This document shows positions 14,768 to 22,249 of a DNA stretch of 29,753 bases, piece by piece. Both the position numbers and the translations under genes were made by a program. Within the stretch, counting starts at the first letter, position 1. Every line of letters starts with the position of its first letter. The stretch lies in NCBI GenBank assembly GCA_027061995.1, contig JAMOUT010000081.1, positions 1-29,753 on the forward strand. The letters are read 5' to 3'. The stretch is from Candidatus Aminicenantota bacterium (lineage in GTDB: Bacteria; Acidobacteriota; Aminicenantia; JAMOAD01). Under the pieces are notes generated by a model, which saw nothing but the letters and a program-made list of their open reading frames with translations, was not told the DNA's origin and made no database searches.

Positions 14768-16039
14768 ATGAGTGAAAAAGAGAAAGAGATACAGAAAATT
14801 TTTAATGATTATATGGCTGAGATAATAGCTGACGGAGCTGAAAATGAAACACTTCGAGTGGCTCTTAAAAGAGCTGTTAATTCTTACAGAGGAAACCTTA
14901 AAAAAGCTCTTGAACTGTTTCCCGATTCAATAGATTATAAAGAAAAAGCAAGAAAGATTAAAGAGTATTCAATCGATCATCTTGAAGAGCTTATTGACCA
15001 AACAAAAAAAGCTGTTGAAAGAAATCACGGGGTTTTTCATTTTGCCAAAGATGCGGATGAAGCTAATGAAATAATAGCTGATATAGTCGGAAAACCTAAA
15101 AAAACGATTGTTAAAGGTAAAAGTTTGACTACCGAAGAGACAGAATTAAGACAGTATCTGCAAGAGAAAGGGCATGAAGTGTGGGAAACCGATCTCGGAG
15201 AATTTCTTGTTCAAATAAGAGATGGAAGACCTATGCATATGTTAGCTCCCTCGGTTGATTTAACAAGAGAAGAAGCGGCTGAACTCATTTCAAAGATTAC
15301 GGGTAAAGATTTGCCGAAAGACAGAATTGATACATCGGTTGAAGCGGTCAGAGAATTTTTAAGAGATAAATTTACAAAAGCAGACACAGGTATTTCAGGT
15401 GCCAATGTGATTGCCGCTGAAACAGGAACTCTGTTTATTATTGAGAATGAGGGTAATATTAAAGTAGCGGCATCGTGTCCCGATAAATATGTTGCTCTTG
15501 TAGGGGTTGAGAAAATAGTTCCCACTCTTGAGGATGCAATGCATCTTGTTAAAACAACTTGGAGATTTGCAAATTATGTTGTTCCATCTTATGTTCATAT
15601 GATTTCAGGACCATCAAAGACCGGAGATATTGAAAAAACAACGACCTACGGAGCTCACGGACCGAGAGAATTTCATATGGTGCTTCTTGATAATGGCAGA
15701 CTTGATGTTGCTAAAAACGATGATTTTAAGGAGCTCTTGTATTGTATGAAATGCGGAGCATGTATGTATGAGTGTCCGGTTTTTTGGGTAACAGCAGGTC
15801 ATTTCGGGAAAAAGTATCCGGGAGGAATAGGCGCATTATGGGATGCTTTTGTTGCAACAGGCATGGAAGAAGCCGCTCCCTCGGTATATAGTTGCGCAAT
15901 ATGCGGAAGATGTAAAACAAGATGTCCTCTCAATATTGATACTGATAAAATGATTAAAAAATTGAGAAAAATTCTATATAAGAAAGGTTATACACCTGCA
16001 ATATTAAAGGAGATGAAAGATACCTTTTTCAAGGGATAA
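14768..16039 (+). CDS. LutB-like LUD-domain iron-sulfur protein
   Basis: A 423-residue protein resembling LutB, the Fe-S subunit of the LutABC lactate-oxidation system. Residues about 20-290 carry the LUD (DUF162) domain: KSLTTEET-like GKSLTTEETELRQYL, WETDLGEFLVQI, ISGANVIAAETGT and PSKTGDIE. The ferredoxin part follows: Cys326/329/332/336 (CMKCGACMYECP) and Cys376/379/382/386 (CAICGRCKTRCP), giving two [4Fe-4S] clusters. It lacks the long C-terminal tail of Bacillus LutB. GGAGG at 14758-14762 sets the ATG at 14768; the RBS lies inside the end of the LutA-like gene. It is the last gene of the operon. Lactate or another 2-hydroxyacid as substrate is possible, but no LutC or dehydrogenase is adjacent. 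Confidence 0.8.
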   Translation: MSEKEKEIQKIFNDYMAEIIADGAENETLRVALKRAVNSYRGNLKKALELFPDSIDYKEKARKIKEYSIDHLEELIDQTKKAVERNHGVFHFAKDADEANEIIADIVGKPKKTIVKGKSLTTEETELRQYLQEKGHEVWETDLGEFLVQIRDGRPMHMLAPSVDLTREEAAELISKITGKDLPKDRIDTSVEAVREFLRDKFTKADTGISGANVIAAETGTLFIIENEGNIKVAASCPDKYVALVGVEKIVPTLEDAMHLVKTTWRFANYVVPSYVHMISGPSKTGDIEKTTTYGAHGPREFHMVLLDNGRLDVAKNDDFKELLYCMKCGACMYECPVFWVTAGHFGKKYPGGIGALWDAFVATGMEEAAPSVYSCAICGRCKTRCPLNIDTDKMIKKLRKILYKKGYTPAILKEMKDTFFKG

Positions 16040-16112
16040 ACTCATATAAAGAGACAACTATAGTTTTAAAGATAGATATCTTTTGTTGGCAATGATTTAA
16101 AGAAATTCTTTT

Positions 16113-17144
16113 TTAGAGGGAAAATCTGTCTATAATCCCACCCCCTATAAGGTTATCCTCTATATAAAAGCTTGCAAGTTGTCCGGGAGTTATTGCTTTT
16201 ATACGCTCCGTCAGATTTATTCTGATTTTATTATTGCTGTTTTCAATTGATTTTACCTTGGTAAGTTTACCATTGTATCTTGTTCTAACTAAAAAAGATT
16301 CATTTTCCGAAGGGGGGTAAAACCAATTCGGGTTTTTTATAAAAAAATAATCCTTATAAAGGTTTTCCTCTTTACCTACGAAAACAATATTGTGTATAGG
16401 ATCAGTATCATAAACATAGATTCTTTCTCCCCGAGCTATCCTTAATCCTCTTCTTTGTCCGATTGTGTATTTGTAAAAACCCGAATGATTTCCGAGAATC
16501 TCCCCTTTCTCATTCTTAAAAATCCCTTTTCTACCTTTTTCTTTTATCTTTCTTCTTATAAAATTATAGTATTTAACATCTTTTATAAAACAGATTTCAA
16601 AACTCTCTTTTTCCCGATTAAATATTTCGGAGAATTCAGAAAGCATTATTTTTTTTACCGAGTTTTTGTCATAATCAGCAAGAGGGAAGAGAAGATGATT
16701 GAGCGAGTCTTTATTTATCAGAGAGAGAAAATATGTTTGCGATTTAAGTTTATCACTATGCTCTTTTAATACAAGTGTGTTTTTGTATTCCCCTTTTTTA
16801 ACATAATGTCCTGATGCATAATAATCAAATCTCCTATATTTTATTATTTTATTAATAAAGATATCTGATTTTATTATTCTATTGCAAACAGCACAAGGAT
16901 TCGGAGTGTATCCTTTAAGGTAACTTTTGACAAAATAATCGATTATCTTATTGTTAAATTCTTTACTGATATCTATAATATGATGTTTTATCCCGAGGAT
17001 TTCCGCAACATAGGCAGCTCTTTCAGTATTAAAAATATTATCTGCTTTAAAAGTAAAAGCCTCCACATGATTACCATCCTCTTTGAGTTTGTATGCCGCA
17101 AAAGAGGAATCAACTCCTCCGCTTAAAGCTATAGCTATATTCAT
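16113..17144 (-). CDS. mnmA: tRNA-specific 2-thiouridylase MnmA
   Basis: Makes 2-thiouridine at position 34 of Lys, Glu and Gln tRNAs, using ATP and a relayed persulfide. The protein has about 343 residues from the preferred start. ALSGGVDSSFAA is the PP-loop ATP site. TPNPCAVCNRIIK holds the first catalytic Cys, GHY follows, SFEICFI holds the second catalytic Cys, and GQRRGL with a C-terminal beta-barrel complete the enzyme. An in-frame ATG five codons further up (17159) exists, but the family begins just before the SGGVDS motif; neither start has a clear Shine-Dalgarno. It converges on the respiratory operon and ends the minus-strand block that begins with the rlpA-like gene. Confidence 0.92.
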   Translation of the reverse strand: MNIAIALSGGVDSSFAAYKLKEDGNHVEAFTFKADNIFNTERAAYVAEILGIKHHIIDISKEFNNKIIDYFVKSYLKGYTPNPCAVCNRIIKSDIFINKIIKYRRFDYYASGHYVKKGEYKNTLVLKEHSDKLKSQTYFLSLINKDSLNHLLFPLADYDKNSVKKIMLSEFSEIFNREKESFEICFIKDVKYYNFIRRKIKEKGRKGIFKNEKGEILGNHSGFYKYTIGQRRGLRIARGERIYVYDTDPIHNIVFVGKEENLYKDYFFIKNPNWFYPPSENESFLVRTRYNGKLTKVKSIENSNNKIRINLTERIKAITPGQLASFYIEDNLIGGGIIDRFSL

Positions 17145-17185
17145 ATTGAATTTTATCATAAGCTTGTGTTTTAACCAAAGAAAGG

Positions 17186-18058
17186 TTAAAGGTAGATGAT
17201 GAGCACTATACTAACTCCCCAAAGGAATAGGTCCAAAAGGAGGGGGATATCTTTTACCAGTATCTTTGTGGGATCTCCGTAAGTATCCTCTTTGTAAATT
17301 ATAAAAAGATATCTGAAGATACCATAGATTACAAACGGGATGGACAGATAAAAATAATCTGTTTTAAAATATTCTTTTACCTTATCCGAGAGAGTGTATA
17401 TTATATAAGAGAGTAGTGTTGTGGAAGTTAAGATTGGTATTATTTGGTCAAGAAGAGGCAATGAATAGTAATCCAATACCTTTTTGTGTTGTTCCGCATG
17501 AGAAAGTTTCAGAAGTTCCTGTCTTCTTTTTGTGGCTGCAAGAAAAAGTGCGAGCAGAAAAAGGTCCACTATTAACCATTGGGACAAAGTTACATTAATT
17601 GCAACAGCTCCCGCCATAGCTCTTAAATCAAAGCCTATTGCAATTGTTATTATATCTATGATTACAATCTTTTTGAGAAAAGTTGAATACATAAATATTA
17701 ATAAAAAATATGTGATACTGACGAAAAAAACCTTAATATTAACCATTATATTTATTAATACTCCGAGAGAAAAGGTTAAACAAAACAGGATAATTGCTTC
17801 CGTTATTGTAATTCTTCCCGAAGGTAGAGGTCTGTTCTTTTTTTCGGGATGATGTTTATCTTTACCTTTGTCAAGAATATCATTTAATATGTATGATGAG
17901 GAAGCAATCATGGAGAATCCGAAAAAAGTTAAAACAATAAGCTTCCAATCATTTATATTAAGAAAATTTTTTGAAAAAACGAGAGGGGAGAACACAAACA
18001 TATTTTTTATCCATTGTCGGACTCTTATAAGACTTCCATAATCTTTAATTTTGTTCAT
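17186..18058 (-). CDS. UbiA-family prenyltransferase, DPPR-synthase type
   Basis: A 290-residue protein with about eight to nine membrane helices. RVRQWIKNMFVFSPLVFS near the N-terminus and the Asp motif NDILDKGKDKHHPEKKNRPLPSG (about 59-81; metal and diphosphate binding) are typical of decaprenyl-phosphate phosphoribosyltransferase-like UbiA proteins (Rv3806c family), rather than UbiA or MenA. The second motif is YSTFLKKIVIIDIITIAIGFDLRA, with D-x-x-x-x-x-x-G-F-x-L-R. TKRRQEL lies in the loop after helix 5. Outside actinobacteria these proteins are uncharacterised; moving a ribose-phosphate or similar group onto a polyprenyl carrier is an inference. The start lies 14 bases inside the methyltransferase gene upstream. 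Confidence 0.85.
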   Translation of the reverse strand: MNKIKDYGSLIRVRQWIKNMFVFSPLVFSKNFLNINDWKLIVLTFFGFSMIASSSYILNDILDKGKDKHHPEKKNRPLPSGRITITEAIILFCLTFSLGVLINIMVNIKVFFVSITYFLLIFMYSTFLKKIVIIDIITIAIGFDLRAMAGAVAINVTLSQWLIVDLFLLALFLAATKRRQELLKLSHAEQHKKVLDYYSLPLLDQIIPILTSTTLLSYIIYTLSDKVKEYFKTDYFYLSIPFVIYGIFRYLFIIYKEDTYGDPTKILVKDIPLLLDLFLWGVSIVLIIYL

Positions 18059-18731
18059 TTTCTTTCCCTTTTTCCATTATAAAGTATCTTGCCAAATTAA
18101 ATGACAGATTCAAATATCTAATATTATCAAACTCATGAGTTTTTAACAATGATTTGAAATTTTTCACATTGTAGAATTTTTTTATTGAAAAACAGAGATA
18201 TTTTATGTCTTGAGAGTTTCCTCCGAAAATTTTATATATAAAAGGTAAAAGATGGCCTAAATATATGGAAAAGAACAGGGATAACAGATGATTTTCGGGC
18301 CAAAAAAACTCAAGAATTATTAGTTTCTCCCCTTCTTTTAACACTCTTTTAATTTCCGAAAGAGTTCTATTAATATTCTTCAGATTTCTAAAAACAAAAG
18401 CTGATATAATAAAATCAAAAGAGTTATCTTTAAAAGGGAGGTTTTCTCCATAACCGTTTATAAACTTTAAATTATATTTTCTCTGTTTCCCTATTTTTAA
18501 CATTTTAATCGCAGGATCGATTCCGAAAACTGAACAATTGTCATTTATAATTGTTTTAGAGAACTGCCCGCTTCCGCATCCAAGATCCAAAATATTTCCC
18601 TTTGGTATAAAGAGTGTTTTTATCCTTCTTCTCCAGCTTTTTTCTATTCCGAAACTTGCAAAAATATTGAATGTATCATAATGTTTAGCTATTTTATTGA
18701 AAAGAGGAGCCGAATCTTTTTTATCTCTCAT
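18045..18731 (-). CDS. UbiE/MenG-like SAM-dependent methyltransferase
   Basis: A 228-residue class I methyltransferase. LFNKIAKHYDTFNIFASFGIEKSWRR at the N-terminus and ILDLGCGSGQFS (motif I, about 47-58) are followed by GIDPAIKML, FRNLKN and EIKRVLKEGEKLIILEF. The IAxxYDxxN, FRN and LP-x-x-Y...S...F landmarks are those of UbiE/MenG, which methylates the quinone ring after prenylation. Sitting next to a UbiA-type gene makes a quinone or other prenyl-lipid substrate plausible. However, the UbiA neighbour is of the DPPR type, so a different lipid is equally possible. It overlaps the rlpA-like gene upstream by 11 bases and the prenyltransferase gene downstream by 14. Confidence 0.8.
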   Translation of the reverse strand: MRDKKDSAPLFNKIAKHYDTFNIFASFGIEKSWRRRIKTLFIPKGNILDLGCGSGQFSKTIINDNCSVFGIDPAIKMLKIGKQRKYNLKFINGYGENLPFKDNSFDFIISAFVFRNLKNINRTLSEIKRVLKEGEKLIILEFFWPENHLLSLFFSIYLGHLLPFIYKIFGGNSQDIKYLCFSIKKFYNVKNFKSLLKTHEFDNIRYLNLSFNLARYFIMEKGKENEQN

Positions 18732-19590
18732 TCTTTTCTATTGTATCCGACTTGAAGGTCTTTCTAACTATATAATCTATATTCTTTTGTTTTAGAATTT
18801 TCGTATATTTTATAATTTCTCCAAAAGATTTTGTTGTATCTGAAACAACTATATTAAGATTTTTTGAAAAAATTATATGAAAATTAGCCGAAGGTATAAG
18901 ATTATTTAACTTGTTAATGGTTGATAATGCGTTTTGTTTTATTTTAAAAGCTCCCGCTTGAATATAAAAATATGCCGTTTGTTGTAAATCAGGTGCTCTT
19001 TTTTTATAAACAAGATTATGATTTCTTTTCCTATATTTTATCGGTTTCGGACTTTTTATTATTGAGATGCTTACCTTTGCGGTTCCTTTATTCCTGAACC
19101 CGAGCTGTTTTGCAGCTTCTTCCGAAAGATCTATGATTCTCCCTTTAACGAATGGTCCTCTGTCATTTATTTTCAGTGTAAGTTCTCTTCCGTTTTCCAG
19201 ATTTTTAACCTTAACAATTGTTCCGAAAGGGAGTGTTTTATGAGCCGCCGATATCTCGTTTTTATCATAGACCTCACCGCTTGCAGTATCTCTTCCGTGA
19301 AAATATCCTCCGTACCATGAGGCAATTCCTGTTTGATATATTGGCTCTTCTTTTTTTGAGTTATTAACGATATGTCCCTCTTTTTTTTGATTCTCAGGTT
19401 TAATTTTTCCTGTTTCCGAAATAATGGCTTCTTGTTGATTTTGTATTTCATCCTTTTGTCGGTTATCTTTTTGCTTTACTAAATCAGTATTTTCCTTAGG
19501 GGGGATAACCTCTACAAAATTTATCTTTTTTTTACAAAAAGAAAATAATATTAGCAGTATTAACAAAAGATATATATTTTTATTCTTCAT
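18721..19590 (-). CDS. rlpA: RlpA-like lipoprotein (double-psi barrel plus SPOR)
   Basis: A 289-residue envelope protein. It has a lipoprotein signal with LFSFC at residues 15-19; Phe before the Cys is atypical, so processing is less certain. A Lys/Glu/Gln-rich linker runs to about 85. The RlpA double-psi barrel follows (TGIASWYGGYFHGRDTASGE, then THKTLPFG-like AAHKTLPFGTIVKV and INDRGPFVKGRIIDLS, about 87-180). A C-terminal SPOR domain (YFYIQAGAF to the end, about 205-280) binds denuded glycan strands. RlpA acts on peptidoglycan at division sites and poles, and in some bacteria is a lytic transglycosylase. No Shine-Dalgarno is evident. TATAAT (19628..19623, minus) lies 33 bases upstream. Confidence 0.88.
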   Translation of the reverse strand: MKNKNIYLLLILLILFSFCKKKINFVEVIPPKENTDLVKQKDNRQKDEIQNQQEAIISETGKIKPENQKKEGHIVNNSKKEEPIYQTGIASWYGGYFHGRDTASGEVYDKNEISAAHKTLPFGTIVKVKNLENGRELTLKINDRGPFVKGRIIDLSEEAAKQLGFRNKGTAKVSISIIKSPKPIKYRKRNHNLVYKKRAPDLQQTAYFYIQAGAFKIKQNALSTINKLNNLIPSANFHIIFSKNLNIVVSDTTKSFGEIIKYTKILKQKNIDYIVRKTFKSDTIEKNER

Positions 19591-19680
19591 CTTTTATGAA
19601 AAAATTGATATGGTTTAATACAATTATACGAAATGATGATAAAAAGGTTCTTTTTTCCATTATTGTAAATAATTTTATGT

Positions 19681-19698
19681 TTAATTAATATTAATTAA
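19681..19698. repeat. 18-bp AT-only perfect palindrome downstream of the TrmJ-like gene
   Basis: TTAATTAATATTAATTAA is its own reverse complement and begins three bases after the stop of the methyltransferase gene (minus strand). It contains no G or C and lacks a following T-run, so it is a poor intrinsic terminator. It may be a weak stop signal, a protein site or chance in AT-rich DNA. Confidence 0.4.
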
Positions 19699-19701
19699 CG
19701 A

Positions 19702-20445
19702 TTATTTTGTATTGATATTCTCTATATATTGCTCTATATGTTTTAAAAAAGCATCAAAGGTTGCTATATCTTTTGTTTCCCATTCCGTTCTTGAAAAAAT
19801 ACGACTCAAAGAACGGGAAAATTTTGTTTCAAATCCCTTAGAAATTTTAAACTCATTATTCATTAAACTCATTATTCTGTCAAACAGTCTATTATATTCA
19901 TCATGAGATGCTTTCTTTAATTTGTAGGAATAAGGTGTTAATGAATTATCTCTCATAAAAGCTCTGTAAAGTTCGTAAACGAATATCATAACCGCTTGAG
20001 AAATATTTAAAGAGGGGTAATCAACCGCTGTGGGAATTTCACTTGCATATTCACATTTTATAACTTCATCATTCGTTAATCCTGTTTTCTCTGTTCCGAA
20101 AATTATACCGATTTTATTTATTTTCATTTTTTCCAATATGATTTCGGAGATTGTCTCGGGAGGTTCAAATCTTTCTCTCCATTTCCCCTTTCTTCTTGTA
20201 GTTGCAACAGCTATATCTATCATTGATAAAGCTTCGTCAAAAGAGGGAACAATTGTTGCTTGCTCGATGATATCATAAGAGGAGTATGCAAGTTTTTTCG
20301 CTTCTTCAGCTTGAAGGTCGGGCGGGTTTATAAGAACCATGTTTTTCAAACCCATGTTTTTCATAGCTCTTGCGGCTGAACCTATATTTCCGGGGTTCTC
20401 TATTGAGTGTAAGATAATATATATATTTTTAAAATCAGGTATCAT
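19702..20445 (-). CDS. TrmH/SpoU-family RNA 2'-O-methyltransferase, TrmJ-like
   Basis: A 247-residue SPOUT enzyme. ENPGNIGSAARAMKNMG (motif 1, near residue 17), IIFGTEKTGLTNDE (motif 2) and IPTAVDYPSLNISQAVMIFVYEL (motif 3, with the SLN-x-x-Q-A knot residues) are all intact. ATTRRKGKWRE matches the R-x-x-x-R region of TrmJ, which methylates the ribose at position 32 of tRNAs. The C-terminal 90 residues are helical. An ATG at 20463 would add MTRRYF, but CCGGAG lies between it and the ATG at 20445, so the later start is chosen. That ATG overlaps the end of the PqqD-like gene by 11 bases. The exact RNA target is inferred from family resemblance. Confidence 0.82.
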   Translation of the reverse strand: MIPDFKNIYIILHSIENPGNIGSAARAMKNMGLKNMVLINPPDLQAEEAKKLAYSSYDIIEQATIVPSFDEALSMIDIAVATTRRKGKWRERFEPPETISEIILEKMKINKIGIIFGTEKTGLTNDEVIKCEYASEIPTAVDYPSLNISQAVMIFVYELYRAFMRDNSLTPYSYKLKKASHDEYNRLFDRIMSLMNNEFKISKGFETKFSRSLSRIFSRTEWETKDIATFDAFLKHIEQYIENINTK

Positions 20446-20809
20446 GAAGTATCTCCGGGTCATCTATGTTTTTATATTTTATAAATTTGCTTTTTTCAAG
20501 TTCCCTGAGAAATAATCTTAATCTGTTTATATATGATTTATCATCTCCCAAAACATCATTCATCCTCTTTAAAATCTCATGATTATCGGTTTTCCCGTCT
20601 ATTTGTTTCCATACAAAACTCCCTGTTTTATCAAGATGAATGTAAAAATATTGAGATTTTCTAAAAAAATTGATAATGGATTTTAACAAAGGATTTTTTG
20701 TTTTTTCCAAGATCAGAGTTATTTTACCTTCCTCTTCCTCTCTGTAATCTATAGTTTTTTCGGGGATGAGTTTGAGAAAATTGATTTTTTTTCTATCTTT
20801 TTTATTCAT
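20435..20809 (-). CDS. PqqD-like protein
   Basis: A 124-residue protein whose central part (about 50-110) matches PqqD: FYIHLDKTGSFVWKQIDGKT, then EILKRMNDVLG and RLRLFLRELEKSKFI. PqqD proteins are winged-helix-like and bind precursor peptides for radical SAM enzymes. Stand-alone forms with a basic N-terminal extension, as here, are common in genomes without PQQ and have no known partner. No radical SAM gene or candidate precursor peptide is visible nearby; the gene is instead coupled to an RNA methyltransferase. An extended -10 box lies so close to the ATG that the transcript may be leaderless. Confidence 0.75.
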   Translation of the reverse strand: MNKKDRKKINFLKLIPEKTIDYREEEEGKITLILEKTKNPLLKSIINFFRKSQYFYIHLDKTGSFVWKQIDGKTDNHEILKRMNDVLGDDKSYINRLRLFLRELEKSKFIKYKNIDDPEILHDT

Positions 20810-20814
20810 CTATT

Positions 20815-20823
20815 ATTATATCA
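20815..20823 (-). promoter_or_regulatory. Extended -10 promoter of the PqqD-like gene
   Basis: On the minus strand TG-A-TATAAT ends five bases before the ATG. Transcription normally starts about 6-8 bases after the box, that is at the start codon, which predicts a leaderless mRNA. No Shine-Dalgarno is present between the box and the ATG. Confidence 0.5.
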
Positions 20824-20930
20824 GAAATAAAACCGATTAAAAATGATAAACACTATCCCTCATATTTTATCTTTTCTTTTAATAAAATCAGGAAGAATAT
20901 TTTGATTTATCAGATTCTTTTGTCTTAATA

Positions 20931-20959
20931 TTGTCTATTTCTATTAATTAGGGTATTAT
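20931..20959 (+). promoter_or_regulatory. Promoter of the glycosyltransferase gene
   Basis: TTGTCT (20931-20936) and TATTAT (20954-20959) are 17 bases apart, a standard housekeeping arrangement. An RBS AAAGGAGG follows 7 bases before the ATG at 20988. An overlapping TATAAT at 20957-20962 would have a 20-base spacer and is less likely. Confidence 0.5.
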
Positions 20960-20987
20960 AATTTATTGGAAAAAAAGGAGGAAAAAG

Positions 20988-22193
20988 ATGAAAATAACCA
21001 TGGTTATCCCTACATACTGGGGAAGAAAAAAAGCGGAGGGGTGGAAAGAGGGAGATGCAATATATGATCATCCAACCCCCCTTGATGAACAGGGAACACT
21101 CAAAAGAGCCATAGAGAGTATAAATATTCTTGAAAATAAAAATTTTAATCTTGCGATTATAGCAGCGGCAACCGCTCCCGATATAGAGGAGCAGGTGGAG
21201 AAAAAGGTCAGGGAGATTGTTTCCTCCGTTAATACGGGAGTCAAAACCGAAGTTTTTTCTCATTCGGATTTAAGAAAAATTCATGATTTTTTCAAACTTA
21301 ATTCAATGCCTGAATATAATGAACTCTTAAAGTTAAGAGGATACTCAAATATAAGAAATCTTTGCCTTTTTATCCCTCATATGCAAGATTCCGATATCTC
21401 AATATTGATAGATGATGATGAGATATTCGAAGATCCGAAGTTTATGGATAAAGCAGGGGAATTTATAGGAAAAAAAATTGAAAATAATATCATTCATGGG
21501 ATAGCGGGTTATTATATTCAGGAAGAAAATGATTTCCTTGTTAATAAAGAGTTAAAACCATATATGGTTTATTGGGATAAATTTGACAAGATGAACAAAG
21601 GGTTTAAAGAGATTATAGGAAGTGAACCGCGAGTGAAAAAGACCCCTTTTGTTTTCGGGGGTAATATGGTTATAGATAAACATCTGTTTAAAAAAATTCC
21701 GTTTGATCCTTTTGTCACAAGAGGTGAAGATATAGATTATCTTATGAATGCGAAAATGTTCGGATATCAGTTTTATCTTGACAACAAACTTTCGATAAAA
21801 CATCTTCCTCCTCCGAAACCTCATCCCACATGGAGAAGGGTAAGGGAAGATATCTATCGCTTTATGTATGAGAGGGAAAAAATAAGAGCTCAGAAAAAGA
21901 CAGAGGGGATGATAAAAGTATCGGCTGAAGATTTTGATCCTTATCCGGGAGAATTTTTAAAAGATAATCTTGAAGAAAAAATAATTAAAACAAGTGAGAT
22001 TCTCGCATTGGAATATCTTTCTGAAAATAAACCCGAAGATGCGAAAGAATCTTTAAATAATATGTTGATAGATCCAGAAACTCTGAATTTTGAAGATCCT
22101 TTTTCCAATTATCTTAAGATTCAAGAAAAATGGGAAAAGATGATGAATATTATTGAAAAAGATAATTTGAAAGAAAAAATCAATAATTTATAG
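20988..22193 (+). CDS. GT-A-type glycosyltransferase
   Basis: A 401-residue cytosolic protein with a glycosyltransferase family 2-like fold. MKITMVIPTYWG opens the nucleotide-sugar domain, and SILIDDDEIFEDP (about 138-150) has the acidic metal-binding cluster. FGGNMVIDKHLF, then TRGEDIDYLMNAKMFGYQFY and the HLPPP stretch, form the acceptor/catalytic region; the Glu-Asp pair in RGEDID is the likely catalytic base. The last 110 residues are charged and helical, with an ALEYLSENKPEDAKESLNNM stretch like a tetratricopeptide helix pair. A strong RBS precedes it. The substrate is unknown; it stands alone, so its product could be a cell-surface glycan, a glycolipid or a protein. Confidence 0.78.
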   Translation: MKITMVIPTYWGRKKAEGWKEGDAIYDHPTPLDEQGTLKRAIESINILENKNFNLAIIAAATAPDIEEQVEKKVREIVSSVNTGVKTEVFSHSDLRKIHDFFKLNSMPEYNELLKLRGYSNIRNLCLFIPHMQDSDISILIDDDEIFEDPKFMDKAGEFIGKKIENNIIHGIAGYYIQEENDFLVNKELKPYMVYWDKFDKMNKGFKEIIGSEPRVKKTPFVFGGNMVIDKHLFKKIPFDPFVTRGEDIDYLMNAKMFGYQFYLDNKLSIKHLPPPKPHPTWRRVREDIYRFMYEREKIRAQKKTEGMIKVSAEDFDPYPGEFLKDNLEEKIIKTSEILALEYLSENKPEDAKESLNNMLIDPETLNFEDPFSNYLKIQEKWEKMMNIIEKDNLKEKINNL

Positions 22194-22203
22194 TCTCTTA
22201 AAA

Positions 22204-22231
22204 AAAGGGGTGAGATTAATCTCACCCCTTT
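22204..22231. terminator. Bidirectional intrinsic terminator between glycosyltransferase and flgE
   Basis: A perfect 28-base palindrome with a GC-rich GGGGTGAG/CTCACCCC stem and a short AT loop. On the minus strand the stem is followed by a run of six T, a strong terminator for flgD-flgE. On the plus strand the T-tract is broken (TTTCATCTGTCTTTT), so it is weaker there. It lies midway between the two convergent stop codons. Confidence 0.9.
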
Positions 22232-22249
22232 CATCTGTCTTTTATTATG

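Noticed and set aside
14019-16039. A complete lactate-utilisation operon (lutABC)
   Set aside because: No LutC-like gene or lactate permease is adjacent, and the LutA-like protein lacks most cluster cysteines.
16070-16112. Hairpins AAAGAT-AGAT-ATCTTT and AAAGAAATTCTTT with T-run as a terminator after the LutB-like gene
   Set aside because: Both stems are short and almost without G or C. They may contribute, but I cannot support a terminator call.
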